A DNA stretch of 64,000 nucleotides. Origin: an uncultured bacterium (GTDB lineage: Bacteria; Bacillota; Clostridia; Oscillospirales; Oscillospiraceae). How positions within the stretch are numbered: position 1 is the stretch's first letter; each line of letters starts with the position of its first letter. The DNA lies in the NCBI GenBank assembly GCA_946548895.1, contig CAMNQF010000002.1:62001-126000 (forward strand). Reading direction: 5' to 3'. A program made the position numbers and the translations under genes. Shown piece after piece: positions 1 to 8,015 of the stretch. A model generated the notes under the pieces. The model did not search any database, was not told the origin of the DNA, and was given only the letters and a program-made list of their open reading frames with translations.

Positions 1-23
1 CCACCGATTAATGACACAAATCA

Positions 24-50
24 GGGGCCCGGGCGTGCTGCCCGGGCCCC
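24..50. terminator. Strong GC hairpin, terminator-like
   Basis: A perfect 11-bp inverted repeat (GGGGCCCGGGC and its complement) with a 5-nt loop is followed on the + strand by TTT. It lies just beyond the stop codon of the minus-strand GH3 gene. It probably ends a + strand transcript coming from outside the window, and may also stop GH3 transcription. Confidence 0.6.
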
Positions 51-113
51 TTTCCGTACGCAAAGAGGGGGATATGGCCCGTGTATGTTTGTGGGCTCAG
101 AGGCCCGCACTAC

Positions 114-3100
114 CTACGCTTTCCCCGCTTCTTTCGGCGCTTTCCGCTGAAACAGCTCCGGGCGCGCCCGTTCTTGCCTGGCCCGCAGGACGATCCACAC
201 CACGCCGCCCGCGGCCAGCAGTCCGATGACAATATCCGCCGCGGCCAGCATTTTCATCCAGGGGGACATGGCGGTCTTTATTACCGCACCGGGAGCCATG
301 CCCTGCATCGTGTTGGAGTTGGCTACGGTATAACAGATATTGTGGATGGCGGTGCGCATCACGGACCGGGCCGTGGGGCTATCGTAGTCCACCAGGTTCC
401 ACATCATGGGCATGAACATACACAGATAAGTGTCACAGCCGGTGCGCAGGCATAGGTCACGCAGGGGATTATCCGCCCACACCCAGTAGTCGGACACCAC
501 CATGCCCTGGAAGCCCCATTCCTGGCGCAACACCCCAGTGAGCAGAGCATAGTTGGCATGGCCCACGGTGGTGCCCACACAGTTCTGGGCGGGCATGACG
601 GCGGTGGCGGCCCGCATGGCCTTTTCCGTCAGATTTCCGTCCTCGCCGTAGTAACGAATGGTCATCCGGGCCTCTTTGATGGCGATTTCAAAGGAGCGCA
701 GGTACAGCTCCCGCATGGTCTGCTCGTCGGCCCAAAAGTTAGCCAGCCGGTCCCGGCCCGTCTCCGTGTCGTTGAGGGCAAAGTGCTTCACGTAGCAGAA
801 CATCCCTTGGTCTCCCGCCCCGGAGATGACGGCGGCGGCCAGCTTGCCGGACAGCATCGGGTCCTCGGAGTAATATTCAAAGACACGGCCGTTGAACGCG
901 GAGCGGTGCAGGTTGATGGCGGGGCAGTACCAGCCGTTGATGCCGCTCTGCAGGGACTCCTGGCCGAAGGCCGCGCCCACCTCGTAAATCAGATCGGCGT
1001 CCCAGGTGGCCGCCATCAGCGGGGCAAAGCCGAAGGAGGAGCTTTTGCTCATGTCGTAGCCGCTGCCGTCCCCGGTCATGCCGCCCACCTTCAGGCCGTT
1101 GGCACCGTCCATCTCCACTGTGGGGGGCAGACCAATGGAGTCGATGGCCCCGGTGGCGTAGGCCGCGCCGGTAAAGGACATGAGAATGCCGTTCTGGTCG
1201 CCGGCCCAGTCGATCTGGTCCAGCAGATCGTCCCACTTGGGGTCGTAGTAGTCCAGCCCCCGGAGCTGGGAGAGGACCAGGCCGTTTTTGGCGCCGGAGG
1301 TGGGAGCCTGCTCCGTGTAGACCCGGCTGCCCGCCACGTTGCCGAACTCGGGGTCGGTGTTTACATCGAAGGAGGTCTCAATGCCCAGCTGTTCGGCAAA
1401 CTGCGGGCTGATTTCCTTGGTCCGTTCCGGGGCTGTTTTGGGCTGGGTACCGGCCCAGTCCGCCCGGCTGAGGATGACAGAATCGGTGTTCATGTAGTCG
1501 CTGCTGGTCTGGAATTGGTTGGTGGCGTTGGTCCAGCCGCTGGCGCTGGGATCGGCGGGCACGCCGGTGAGGGTGCCGTTGGCGTCCATGCCGGACTGGG
1601 CATCCTTCTCGCTCTGGCGGATATGGGCATCGTCGGAGCCGTCATACCAGACGGCGTTGTCCTGGGTGACCATGGCCTCGCCGATCACGTCGTGGCTGTT
1701 GGAGCGCAGGGAGACCACGTACTCCCCATCCTCCAGGAAATAGCAGCCCACGGTGCCGTCCGGGTTCTGGTGGGTGTAGCAGTAGGAGGCCATGTCCTCC
1801 ATGGCGAAGGTCAGCTCCACTGTCTCGGATGCCCCGGGCTCCAGCACGCCGGTCTTGTCAAACGCGATGAGGTTGACCACCGGCTTTTCGATTTTATTTT
1901 GAATGTCAATATCGGTGTAAGGCGCGGTGTAGTAGAGCTGTACCACCTCCCGGCCCGCCGCGCTGCCGGTGTTGGTGACCTTCACCTGGGCGGTGACCTG
2001 GCCGTCCCGCCGGGCGACGCTCACCAGCTCCTGCTGGTAGGTGGTGTAGGACAGGCCGTAGCCGAAGGGATAGCACACCGCGCCGGGTGTGGCGAAGCCG
2101 CCCTGGCCGTCCAGCTCGCCGTAGACAAAGCCGTCGTCCATGAAGTCGGCGGTCTCATAGTAGCGGTAGCCCATGTACACGCCCTCCTGGTACTCGGTGT
2201 GCATACGGGCATAGGTCTCCCCGCTGCCGGGGGTGAACCCGGGCTTGGTGACATCCAGGTTGCTGTAGGTGTGGACGCCGATGTTCTGATAGGTGGGGTC
2301 GGCGGTGAAGTCGGCGGGGTAGATATCCACGGTGCGCCCGGAGGGATTCACCGCGCCGGACAGCAGATCGGACAGGGTAGAGAAACCCCGCTCACCGGGA
2401 TGGCCCACCCACAGGATAGCGTCCGCCTCCAGCTCGCCGTCCATCAGCACACCCAGTTCCATGGGGGCGGACGCCACCAGGATCACCACCACCTGGCCGC
2501 AGGTCTCCTTGGCGGCGCGGATAGCGCCCTTTTCGTTCTCAGTGAGGGCGAGATAGTGGGGCGTGCCGTCCTCATAGGCGTCGAACTTCTGATCCTGGCC
2601 CTCTTGGCCCGAGCGGGTGACAAACACGATGCCAGTGGTATCGGAGGCGGAAGCAAGGCCGTCGTAGATAGACGGGCCGTACTCGTAGATCTTGCAGTCG
2701 CCGCCCAGCATGGACCCCGCCTCCCCGGCGGCGGCGGTCCCGGCGGCCTCCGCGATGATCTCCGGGTCGCCGGCGGCGGTCATGCGGTCCGCGGCGGCGG
2801 TGTCGATGGAAAATTCGGAGAGTCCCTGCTCAGGGGTCACGGGGTCCACCACCCACTTGGCGGAGCCGCCGGAGGTGAGCTGGCCATAGATGGGGTGCAG
2901 GTAGGCGTAGCCGAAGGGCATGACGGCGCTGCCCGCCGCCAGAGGGAGCGTACCGTTGTTTTTCAGCAGGACGCTGCCCTCCTCCGCCACCCGCTTGGCC
3001 ACGGCGTAGGCCGCCTCGGTGGAGCCGGCGCTGCCGGCGTGGAGCACATTGTAATAGTTCCCATCCAGCCCCCGGGCGCTGCCGGGGGTGGAGATGTAGG

Positions 3101-3251
3101 TCTCTCCCTTGCCCACGTAGGTGTCCAGGGTGGAGGCCAGCAGGTTGCAGGCCACGTTGGCTACAATGGCCAGGACCACCACGATGGATAGAATGGGGAT
3201 CAGGATGGCGCGAAACTTTCGGTTTGACATTTTGAGCCGCTTCTTTTCCAT
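114..3251 (-). CDS. Membrane-anchored glycoside hydrolase family 3 (beta-glucosidase-like), permuted domain order
   Basis: A 1045-residue protein. The start is placed at MEKKRLKM because AGAGGAG lies 7-8 bases upstream; an upstream in-frame ATG lacks this. A transmembrane segment at about residues 15-37 and another near the C-terminus (about 1010-1032) suggest both ends are in the membrane and the catalytic part is outside. The domains are in unusual order: the GH3 alpha/beta sandwich comes first (SVLLKNNGTLPL near 95), then a fibronectin-III-like part (REVVQLYYTAPY), then the TIM-barrel domain with PTVEMDGANGLK, CYVKHFALND and the presumed nucleophile Asp in MVVSDYW. This permutation is known from rumen Clostridia beta-glucosidases. 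Likely role: hydrolysis of plant beta-glycosides at the cell surface. Substrate not determinable. Confidence 0.88.
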   Translation of the reverse strand: MEKKRLKMSNRKFRAILIPILSIVVVLAIVANVACNLLASTLDTYVGKGETYISTPGSARGLDGNYYNVLHAGSAGSTEAAYAVAKRVAEEGSVLLKNNGTLPLAAGSAVMPFGYAYLHPIYGQLTSGGSAKWVVDPVTPEQGLSEFSIDTAAADRMTAAGDPEIIAEAAGTAAAGEAGSMLGGDCKIYEYGPSIYDGLASASDTTGIVFVTRSGQEGQDQKFDAYEDGTPHYLALTENEKGAIRAAKETCGQVVVILVASAPMELGVLMDGELEADAILWVGHPGERGFSTLSDLLSGAVNPSGRTVDIYPADFTADPTYQNIGVHTYSNLDVTKPGFTPGSGETYARMHTEYQEGVYMGYRYYETADFMDDGFVYGELDGQGGFATPGAVCYPFGYGLSYTTYQQELVSVARRDGQVTAQVKVTNTGSAAGREVVQLYYTAPYTDIDIQNKIEKPVVNLIAFDKTGVLEPGASETVELTFAMEDMASYCYTHQNPDGTVGCYFLEDGEYVVSLRSNSHDVIGEAMVTQDNAVWYDGSDDAHIRQSEKDAQSGMDANGTLTGVPADPSASGWTNATNQFQTSSDYMNTDSVILSRADWAGTQPKTAPERTKEISPQFAEQLGIETSFDVNTDPEFGNVAGSRVYTEQAPTSGAKNGLVLSQLRGLDYYDPKWDDLLDQIDWAGDQNGILMSFTGAAYATGAIDSIGLPPTVEMDGANGLKVGGMTGDGSGYDMSKSSSFGFAPLMAATWDADLIYEVGAAFGQESLQSGINGWYCPAINLHRSAFNGRVFEYYSEDPMLSGKLAAAVISGAGDQGMFCYVKHFALNDTETGRDRLANFWADEQTMRELYLRSFEIAIKEARMTIRYYGEDGNLTEKAMRAATAVMPAQNCVGTTVGHANYALLTGVLRQEWGFQGMVVSDYWVWADNPLRDLCLRTGCDTYLCMFMPMMWNLVDYDSPTARSVMRTAIHNICYTVANSNTMQGMAPGAVIKTAMSPWMKMLAAADIVIGLLAAGGVVWIVLRARQERARPELFQRKAPKEAGKA

Positions 3252-3317
3252 GGTTCCGTCTCCTCTCATTTTGGGCGGCGTTCCGCCGCCTCTCTGAAGC
3301 CATGTTAGCAAACAAAG

Positions 3318-3343
3318 AGGACGCCCCGCAATGGAGGCGTCCT
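3318..3343 (-). terminator. Probable terminator/hairpin between kinase and GH3 genes
   Basis: AGGACGCC pairs with GGCGTCCT across a 10-nt loop. On the minus strand it is followed by CTTTGTTTG, moderately T-rich, just after the histidine kinase stop codon. It would separate the two-component operon from the downstream GH3 gene. Confidence 0.5.
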
Positions 3344-3367
3344 AACCTTGCGTATTTTGGCGTAAAC

Positions 3368-4705
3368 TTACACTTTTGGTTCCGGCAGGGGAATCAGGAT
3401 AGTGAGATGGAACATCTCATCTACCAGCACCGCGGCCTGTCCGCCGTACTTTTCCGCCACCCGCCGGATGGATTTCAGCCCGTAGCCGTGCCAGCCCGCC
3501 TCCCCTTTGGTGGTTTTAGGCAGGCCATCCTCGAACTCCAGCGGGCCGGAAAAATAGTTGTCAATGGTGGCCACCAGCATCCCCCGGCTCTCCCGGACCA
3601 TAAAGCTGATGCACCGCTCCTCCGCCCGTTCCAGCCTGGACACGGCCTCAATGGCGTTTTCCACCGCGTTGCCGAACAGGGCGCAGACATCCCCCACCGG
3701 CATGAAGGACAGCTTTTTCCCGTCCACCATGCAGGACAGGCGGATGCCCTGCTTTTCGCAGTAGAGGCTGCGCTCGGTGAGCAGAGTATCCAGGGTGTCG
3801 TTTCCTGTCTTGACGGCCGAGTCATAGATGCCCACCAGCCGTTTTATCTCTTGAATCTCCTCCGGGGGAACCTGGCCGTCCCGCCGCTCCCAGCCCTCGA
3901 TGCGGTGCTTCAGGTCGTGGCACTTGATGTTGATGAGCTCGATGTTCTCCCGGCTCTGCTCGTACCGCTCCCGCTCCAGCTCGTACAGGCGGCGCAGCTC
4001 CTCGTGCTCCTGCTCCAGCTGGTTCTTCTCCAGCACCTCCGAGCGGATGTAGAGCAGAAACACACAGCAGAAAATGGACAGCAGCCGGGACACCACCATC
4101 AGCGCGAAGCTCTCCCCGGCGTAGGCGTCCCTGGCGCTGCTCAACACCAGTACCACCAGCAGGGTGGTCACCGACAGCCAAAACATCCGCCGCTCCACCG
4201 TTTTGGATTGGACAACGTAGGTGGTGCGTTTTGCGAAAAGCACATACACCGCCGCCGCCACGAGGGCAAACACCAAAAGCTGTGCGGCAAAGATGGATAG
4301 CACCGCCCCCAATTCGCGCCCCGTCACCATCCATGCTTTCGGGTCCCACCACGCCAGCATTTGCAGACACTGGGCGCTGATGTGCTCGGTCATATAGCCG
4401 GACACGGCGCACAGGATCAGCGTGGTGGGCGGCTCGTCGAAGGCGGCGAACAGCGCTGGCAGAGACAGGAGAAACAGCAAAAGAAAGCACAGTGTATTTT
4501 GAACGGGCCACCAGCCGCTGAAATAACACAGCAGGTAGAGCAGCACACCCAGCGGCAGCTCTATTCCAAAAGCCAGGAGCAGACGGAGCCGGAATCGCTC
4601 CTTCCTGCGGAAGTGGGTGGAGAACAGCAGACTCCCCACCAGCAGCTTCAGCAGAAAAGGCCCGCACCCCAGCAGCGTGCCCAACAACCTGTGCGGAGTA
4701 TCCAT
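3368..4705 (-). CDS. AgrC-like sensor histidine kinase (GHKL ATPase)
   Basis: A 445-residue protein with about six hydrophobic segments in the first ~200 residues, then a coiled stretch rich in Glu and Arg, the phosphoacceptor region CHDLKHRIEGW (the second His is the likely site) and a GHKL ATP-binding domain with the N-box NAVENAIEAV and the G-box GYGLKSIRRV. This is the layout of AgrC/ComD-type peptide or ligand sensors. Its start is 1 base beyond the stop of the response regulator gene, so both are co-transcribed, regulator first. No AgrD-like peptide gene is visible next to it. The ligand is unknown. Confidence 0.88.
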   Translation of the reverse strand: MDTPHRLLGTLLGCGPFLLKLLVGSLLFSTHFRRKERFRLRLLLAFGIELPLGVLLYLLCYFSGWWPVQNTLCFLLLFLLSLPALFAAFDEPPTTLILCAVSGYMTEHISAQCLQMLAWWDPKAWMVTGRELGAVLSIFAAQLLVFALVAAAVYVLFAKRTTYVVQSKTVERRMFWLSVTTLLVVLVLSSARDAYAGESFALMVVSRLLSIFCCVFLLYIRSEVLEKNQLEQEHEELRRLYELERERYEQSRENIELINIKCHDLKHRIEGWERRDGQVPPEEIQEIKRLVGIYDSAVKTGNDTLDTLLTERSLYCEKQGIRLSCMVDGKKLSFMPVGDVCALFGNAVENAIEAVSRLERAEERCISFMVRESRGMLVATIDNYFSGPLEFEDGLPKTTKGEAGWHGYGLKSIRRVAEKYGGQAAVLVDEMFHLTILIPLPEPKV

Positions 4706-4706
4706 G

Positions 4707-5414
4707 CTATGCGCCCCCCTTTCCGTACCATTGGCTCAGGTTTTCCATAAATTTTTTCCGCCGGGGGTGGCTGATCTGAAGCTCCTCGCCGCCTACCTTG
4801 ACGGTGTAGCCCCGCACCCAGTCGATATAGCGGGGATTCACCAGATAGCAGTTGTTGCAGCGCAGGAAACTGAGGGGGGCGAGCTGCTCCTCCGCCCGCT
4901 CCATGGTCCCCCGGGACTGAATGGACTGGCCCGCCAGGTGGTAGGTGAGGCTGTGTCCCCGCACCTCTACGTAGAGCAGCTCGTCCGAACTGACCCGCAC
5001 CATCCCAGAGGGCTGGAGGATGACCAGCTCCTTCTTCCGGCTGATCTGAATGGCGTTCATGGCCCGCTTCATTTTAAATGAAAAATCGGCGTAGGCCACA
5101 GGCTTTACCATGAAATCCAGCGCCTCCGCCTCATAGCCCCGGGCGGCAAACTGCGCCATGTTGGTGACAAAAATAAGCTTCGCCTGGGTGTCTACCGTCC
5201 GCAGCCGCAGGGCCCCTTCCATGCCGTTCATGTGTGGCATCTCAATATCCATAAAAACCAGGTCATAGCCCCGGTAGGGCTCTAAAAAGGCCACGGCATT
5301 GGAAAAGCAGGTGATATGAAACCGCTCGTCCACAGTGCTTTCGTACCGCGTGAGATAGTCCCGCAGCAATTTCGCCGCGTCCTCGCTGTCCTCCACGATG
5401 GCAACTTGCAGCAC
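4707..5414 (-). CDS. LytTR-family response regulator (AgrA-like)
   Basis: A 235-residue protein: a receiver domain (acidic pair EDSED near the N-terminus, phosphoacceptor Asp in LVFMDIEMPHMNG, conserved Lys in MVKPVAYADF), then a LytTR DNA-binding domain (SSDELLYVEVRGHSLTYHL, LRCNNCYLVN). It is the partner of the adjacent kinase and probably binds direct repeats upstream of target promoters. Its targets cannot be read from the window, although the GH3 gene downstream on the same strand is a candidate. Confidence 0.9.
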   Translation of the reverse strand: MLQVAIVEDSEDAAKLLRDYLTRYESTVDERFHITCFSNAVAFLEPYRGYDLVFMDIEMPHMNGMEGALRLRTVDTQAKLIFVTNMAQFAARGYEAEALDFMVKPVAYADFSFKMKRAMNAIQISRKKELVILQPSGMVRVSSDELLYVEVRGHSLTYHLAGQSIQSRGTMERAEEQLAPLSFLRCNNCYLVNPRYIDWVRGYTVKVGGEELQISHPRRKKFMENLSQWYGKGGA

Positions 5415-5733
5415 GCTCTTGTCCCCCCATCTACAGTTCTACTACGCATTGTAACACAGGTTTGGCTCCCTGTACAATTTGATTTTACTGTTTTGGCCCC
5501 AAAAGCCGTCCCAGGCCATGACCATACCAAAAACAGGGCGGCCGGCTGGGCTGAACGGGCAAATCCCACGCCTTAGCCGCCTTCCTCCATTATGGTAAGA
5601 GGATGCTTCCGATGCGGCCTGGCAGCACAAAAACGGCGGACTGATCTCGGCTTTGCTGTCCTGAGCAAAACTGTGTTGTGTTTTTCCGCTTTCAGTGGTA
5701 CACTATATTTAGCAAATGGTAGGAGGACAGACG
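5415..5733. other. Intergenic region between divergent regulator and Lar-like genes
   Basis: About 320 bases without a convincing gene. It must hold the minus-strand promoter of the two-component operon and the + strand promoter of the Lar-like gene. A weak + strand candidate is TTGTGT, 16 bases, TACACT, ending about 30 bases before the start codon. Short ORFs here have no ribosome-binding site or family resemblance. Confidence 0.4.
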
Positions 5734-5958
5734 ATGAGTTATTTTGATGAAATCGAATTGCAGGACTGCCCCTGCTGTGGCAACGTAGGGAGCGTTGAAG
5801 AGGAGGGCGGTTGGTGCCTGTATATCCAGTGTGGGTACTGCGGCGCCCACACGGCGGAGCTCTCGTACAAAAATGAGGCCGAGCGTCAGGACGCTGCCCG
5901 AAAGGCGGCGATAAACTGGAACCTCAGGAAGGTTATTTATCCTGGCCCAGGGGAGTAA
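5734..5958 (+). CDS. Lar-like restriction alleviation / zinc-ribbon protein
   Basis: A 74-residue protein with CPCCG near residue 14, a second Cys pair (IQCGYCGA) near 34, and the C-terminal signature KAAINWNLR. This matches the Lar family, small zinc-ribbon proteins common on phages and mobile elements; Rac-prophage Lar relieves type I restriction. The ATG at 5734 is chosen because AGGAGG lies 8 bases upstream; an ATG at 5716 has no such site. It stands alone, about 500 bases before the tRNA, and may be left from another mobile element. Function here is inferred from the family. Confidence 0.65.
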   Translation: MSYFDEIELQDCPCCGNVGSVEEEGGWCLYIQCGYCGAHTAELSYKNEAERQDAARKAAINWNLRKVIYPGPGE

Positions 5959-5970
5959 CAAAAGAGGCGG

Positions 5971-6002
5971 AAGCGCAGGGGATTTGACCATCCTCTGCGC
6001 TT
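5971..6002 (+). terminator. Hairpin after the Lar-like gene
   Basis: AAGCGCAGGGGAT pairs with ATCCTCTGCGCTT (one G-T pair) around a 6-nt loop, 12 bases after the Lar-like stop codon. The following bases are only weakly T-rich, so it is terminator-like rather than certain. Confidence 0.5.
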
Positions 6003-6196
6003 ATTTCGCACCAGCCACACGATAAAGTACCATCTTCAAAGCCCGATTTACAGTTGACTTTTCTTTTTTGAGCGGCACAACCCCGGGGCCTGCGCACGGC
6101 TGCCGCTGCTGTGAACGGGAAAACGGCCAGGTTCGCCGGCCATTTGCGCTTTGTGAGAAGCTGTACCAATAGATAAAAAGGTGCTATAGTGGGTGC

Positions 6197-6352
6197 ATGA
6201 TACAGAAAAATAAGAGACTCAGTTATGCGAGCGATTTGAGCGACAGTCAATGGGCGGTCATAAACTTGGCATTGACTTGTGGAGGTACGCTGCAGCGGGT
6301 CAACATTGTCACGAACGTTCTTGAACAAAGAGAAGAATTTTTCGGACAGTGA
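6197..6352 (+). pseudogene. N-terminal scrap of an IS5-type transposase
   Basis: A 51-codon ORF. Its first ~22 residues (KNKRLSYASDLSDSQWAVI) resemble the N-terminal domain of IS5-family transposases (usual form YPSDLTDxQWxxI). The rest does not continue the family and a stop follows. No inverted repeats were seen. It is an insertion-sequence relic just upstream of the tRNA. Confidence 0.5.
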
Positions 6353-6394
6353 AAATAATTTCTCTTGGTATCGCACCTTTTAGGATTTATACTC

Positions 6395-6423
6395 TTGACA
6401 AAGCTGATTTGACGCACTATAAT
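6395..6423 (+). promoter_or_regulatory. Consensus sigma-A promoter of tRNA-Leu
   Basis: TTGACA at 6395-6400 and TATAAT at 6418-6423 are separated by exactly 17 bases, both matching consensus. Transcription would begin about 45 bases before the tRNA. Confidence 0.85.
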
Positions 6424-6475
6424 ATATTCGTTGCCGTTCAAGGTACTTAGAACCGTTTTCCTTGAACATATATTT

Positions 6476-6561
6476 GCGGATGTGCTGGAACTGGTAGACT
6501 GGCTAGCTTGAGGTGCTAGTGGCCCACGGCCGTACGGGTTCGAGTCCCGTCATCCGCACCA
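6476..6561 (+). tRNA. tRNA-Leu (anticodon GAG), CCA encoded
   Basis: The acceptor arms GCGGATG and CATCCGC pair perfectly. The anticodon stem CTAGC/GCTAG encloses the loop TTGAGGT, so the anticodon is GAG. There is a long variable arm (TGGCCCACGGCCGTA), as expected for class II tRNAs, and a T-arm CGGGTTCGAGTCCCG. The 3' CCA is encoded. The mobile element begins within a few hundred bases downstream, so this gene is a plausible integration target, but no second copy of its 3' end was found in the window. Confidence 0.95.
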
Positions 6562-6570
6562 AAAGAACCG

Positions 6571-6828
6571 AACAGTTTAGATGCCGCAGGCTGAACGCCT
6601 ACGGCATCAACTGTTTCGGGATTTTCACCCTCTCAAATTTCACAAGACGAACGACAGATGCCAACAAGCCATTTTGAGCGTATGGCGGTATTTGAACCCG
6701 CACACCAAGGACACCAAAAAGGGCGCTGTACTCAATCGGACTGTAACTCAAATATCAGGCAAGGATTTATTTTCTTAAAAATGTATCGTTTTAGAGTAGC
6801 GCCCTTTTTGAGCGGGAAAAAGGGCGCT
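6571..6828. repeat. Inverted-repeat cluster between tRNA-Leu and the first element gene
   Basis: A long hairpin (AACAGTT/AACTGTT outside, GATGCCG/CGGCATC inside) lies at 6571-6615. The 12-mer AAAAAGGGCGCT then occurs at 6716-6727 and 6817-6828, with its exact complement at 6798-6809. The last two form a 12-bp stem with a 7-nt loop, and the first forms a larger inverted repeat (extended by TACTC/GAGT). Such arrays near an element end fit binding sites for a recombinase or regulator, but this is inference. No gene is supported in this stretch. Confidence 0.55.
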
Positions 6829-6865
6829 AAACTTTGCAACACAAATCAATAACTGAACCCCTTGC

Positions 6866-6906
6866 AAGGCCGTGATTTTTCACTGAAAGATCACGGCCTT
6901 TTTATT
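6866..6906 (+). terminator. Intrinsic terminator in front of the first element operon
   Basis: AAGGCCGTGA pairs with TCACGGCCTT and is followed by TTTATTTTC. It lies 24 bases before the first start codon, so it either insulates the operon from upstream transcription or acts as an attenuator in its leader. Confidence 0.7.
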
Positions 6907-6929
6907 TTCTCGAAAAGGATGTGTCGAGC

Positions 6930-8015
6930 ATGATTTTCAAGGCAATTATCAGCAACCAAGCCGAACCTGAATTGGGTCAGGCCACCATCCCCCTCCCCAT
7001 CCCAGACAACGAGTACGACCACACCATCGGTCTGCTGGAGGACATGGGCATCGGCTCCCCCACCGCCCAGGACTGCCGGGTGGACGGGCTGGACAGCACA
7101 TACCCCATCCTCAATCGGCTGGTGGCCCAGAACGTGAACGTAGACGAGCTGGACTACCTGACCAAGCGGCTGGACAGCTTCTGCCAGGGTGAGAACGAAA
7201 AATTTCAGGCCATGGCCTCCAAGCTGAACCTGTCCAGTATCAAGGACTTTATCAACCTCGCCTTCTGCTGCCAGCAGGCCACGGTGATTACTGATTTCTC
7301 TAACCTGGAGCAGACGGGCAAAGGCCACGCTCTGACCGTCAACGGCGGTTCTATGCCGATGGAGGAGTTCGACAAAGTGGATGGCCAAGCGGTAGCCCTC
7401 GACCTGATCCAGAGCGGCGCTGGGGTGGTTACCCCGTATGGTGTCGTGTATGACAACGGCATGAAGCTGGAGCAGCTTTACGACGGGCGGCACTTCCCGG
7501 CATACCTCTACCAAATGCCCGAGCTGATGATCGAGATCAAGTCCGGGGAGGATGGTGAGGCCACCGGGTATCTCTATCTTCCATCTTCGGATCGGCAAAT
7601 CCAGAGGACTCTGATGCGGGCGGGGAGCGGTTCGGAGGGCTTTCGGATGGAGATTGCTATGGATGAGCTGCCCCCGCAGGTGTCCAACATGGTCAGCCCC
7701 ACCCGCGACGGCCTGGATGACCTCAACGCGCTGTGTCGGGCTGTCGAACCGCTGGGTGCGGAGGAGCGGAAGAAGCTGGAGGCAGTGGTGCTTATGACCC
7801 AGGCAAAATACGCCAGCGAGGTGCGCCAGCTGGCGGAAAACCTGGAGCAGTTCGACTTCGTGCCGAAACCGGACAGGCCGGAAGCAGACAGTGCGCTCAC
7901 TGAGCTGGGCTATGTGGCCTACCACGGCAGCCTGACGCTGGAGGAGCTGATGATGGATGGTTCCGCAGAGCAGCAGCAACAGGAGATGCAGGAGATGGGA
8001 GGGATGGCGCAGTGA
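6930..8015 (+). CDS. ArdA-like antirestriction-fold protein 1
   Basis: A 361-residue acidic protein. It shows the ArdA-type module: a short beta region, then a helical signature (LNRLVAQNVNVDELDYLTKRLDSF) and a following Asn/Asp-rich part, weakly repeated in the second half (LDDLNALCRAV). ArdA proteins mimic B-form DNA and block type I restriction enzymes. The assignment rests on pattern only. The ATG at 6930 has AAAGGAT upstream; a GTG at 6921 is the alternative. The C-terminus (QQQEMQEMGGMAQ) carries the tail shared by many proteins of this element, and its GGA-GGG codons also serve as ribosome-binding site for the next gene, which overlaps by four bases. Confidence 0.6.
   Translation: MIFKAIISNQAEPELGQATIPLPIPDNEYDHTIGLLEDMGIGSPTAQDCRVDGLDSTYPILNRLVAQNVNVDELDYLTKRLDSFCQGENEKFQAMASKLNLSSIKDFINLAFCCQQATVITDFSNLEQTGKGHALTVNGGSMPMEEFDKVDGQAVALDLIQSGAGVVTPYGVVYDNGMKLEQLYDGRHFPAYLYQMPELMIEIKSGEDGEATGYLYLPSSDRQIQRTLMRAGSGSEGFRMEIAMDELPPQVSNMVSPTRDGLDDLNALCRAVEPLGAEERKKLEAVVLMTQAKYASEVRQLAENLEQFDFVPKPDRPEADSALTELGYVAYHGSLTLEELMMDGSAEQQQQEMQEMGGMAQ

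Noticed and set aside
558..3191. An 877-codon + strand ORF opposite the GH3 gene
   Set aside because: It is Gly/His/Val-rich, has no domain resemblance and mirrors the codon bias of the real minus-strand gene; a shadow frame.
6655..6710. A tRNA-like 3' end on the minus strand (GGGTTCAAATACCGCCATA)
   Set aside because: Only a T-arm-like piece is visible; no acceptor, D or anticodon arms could be paired around it.
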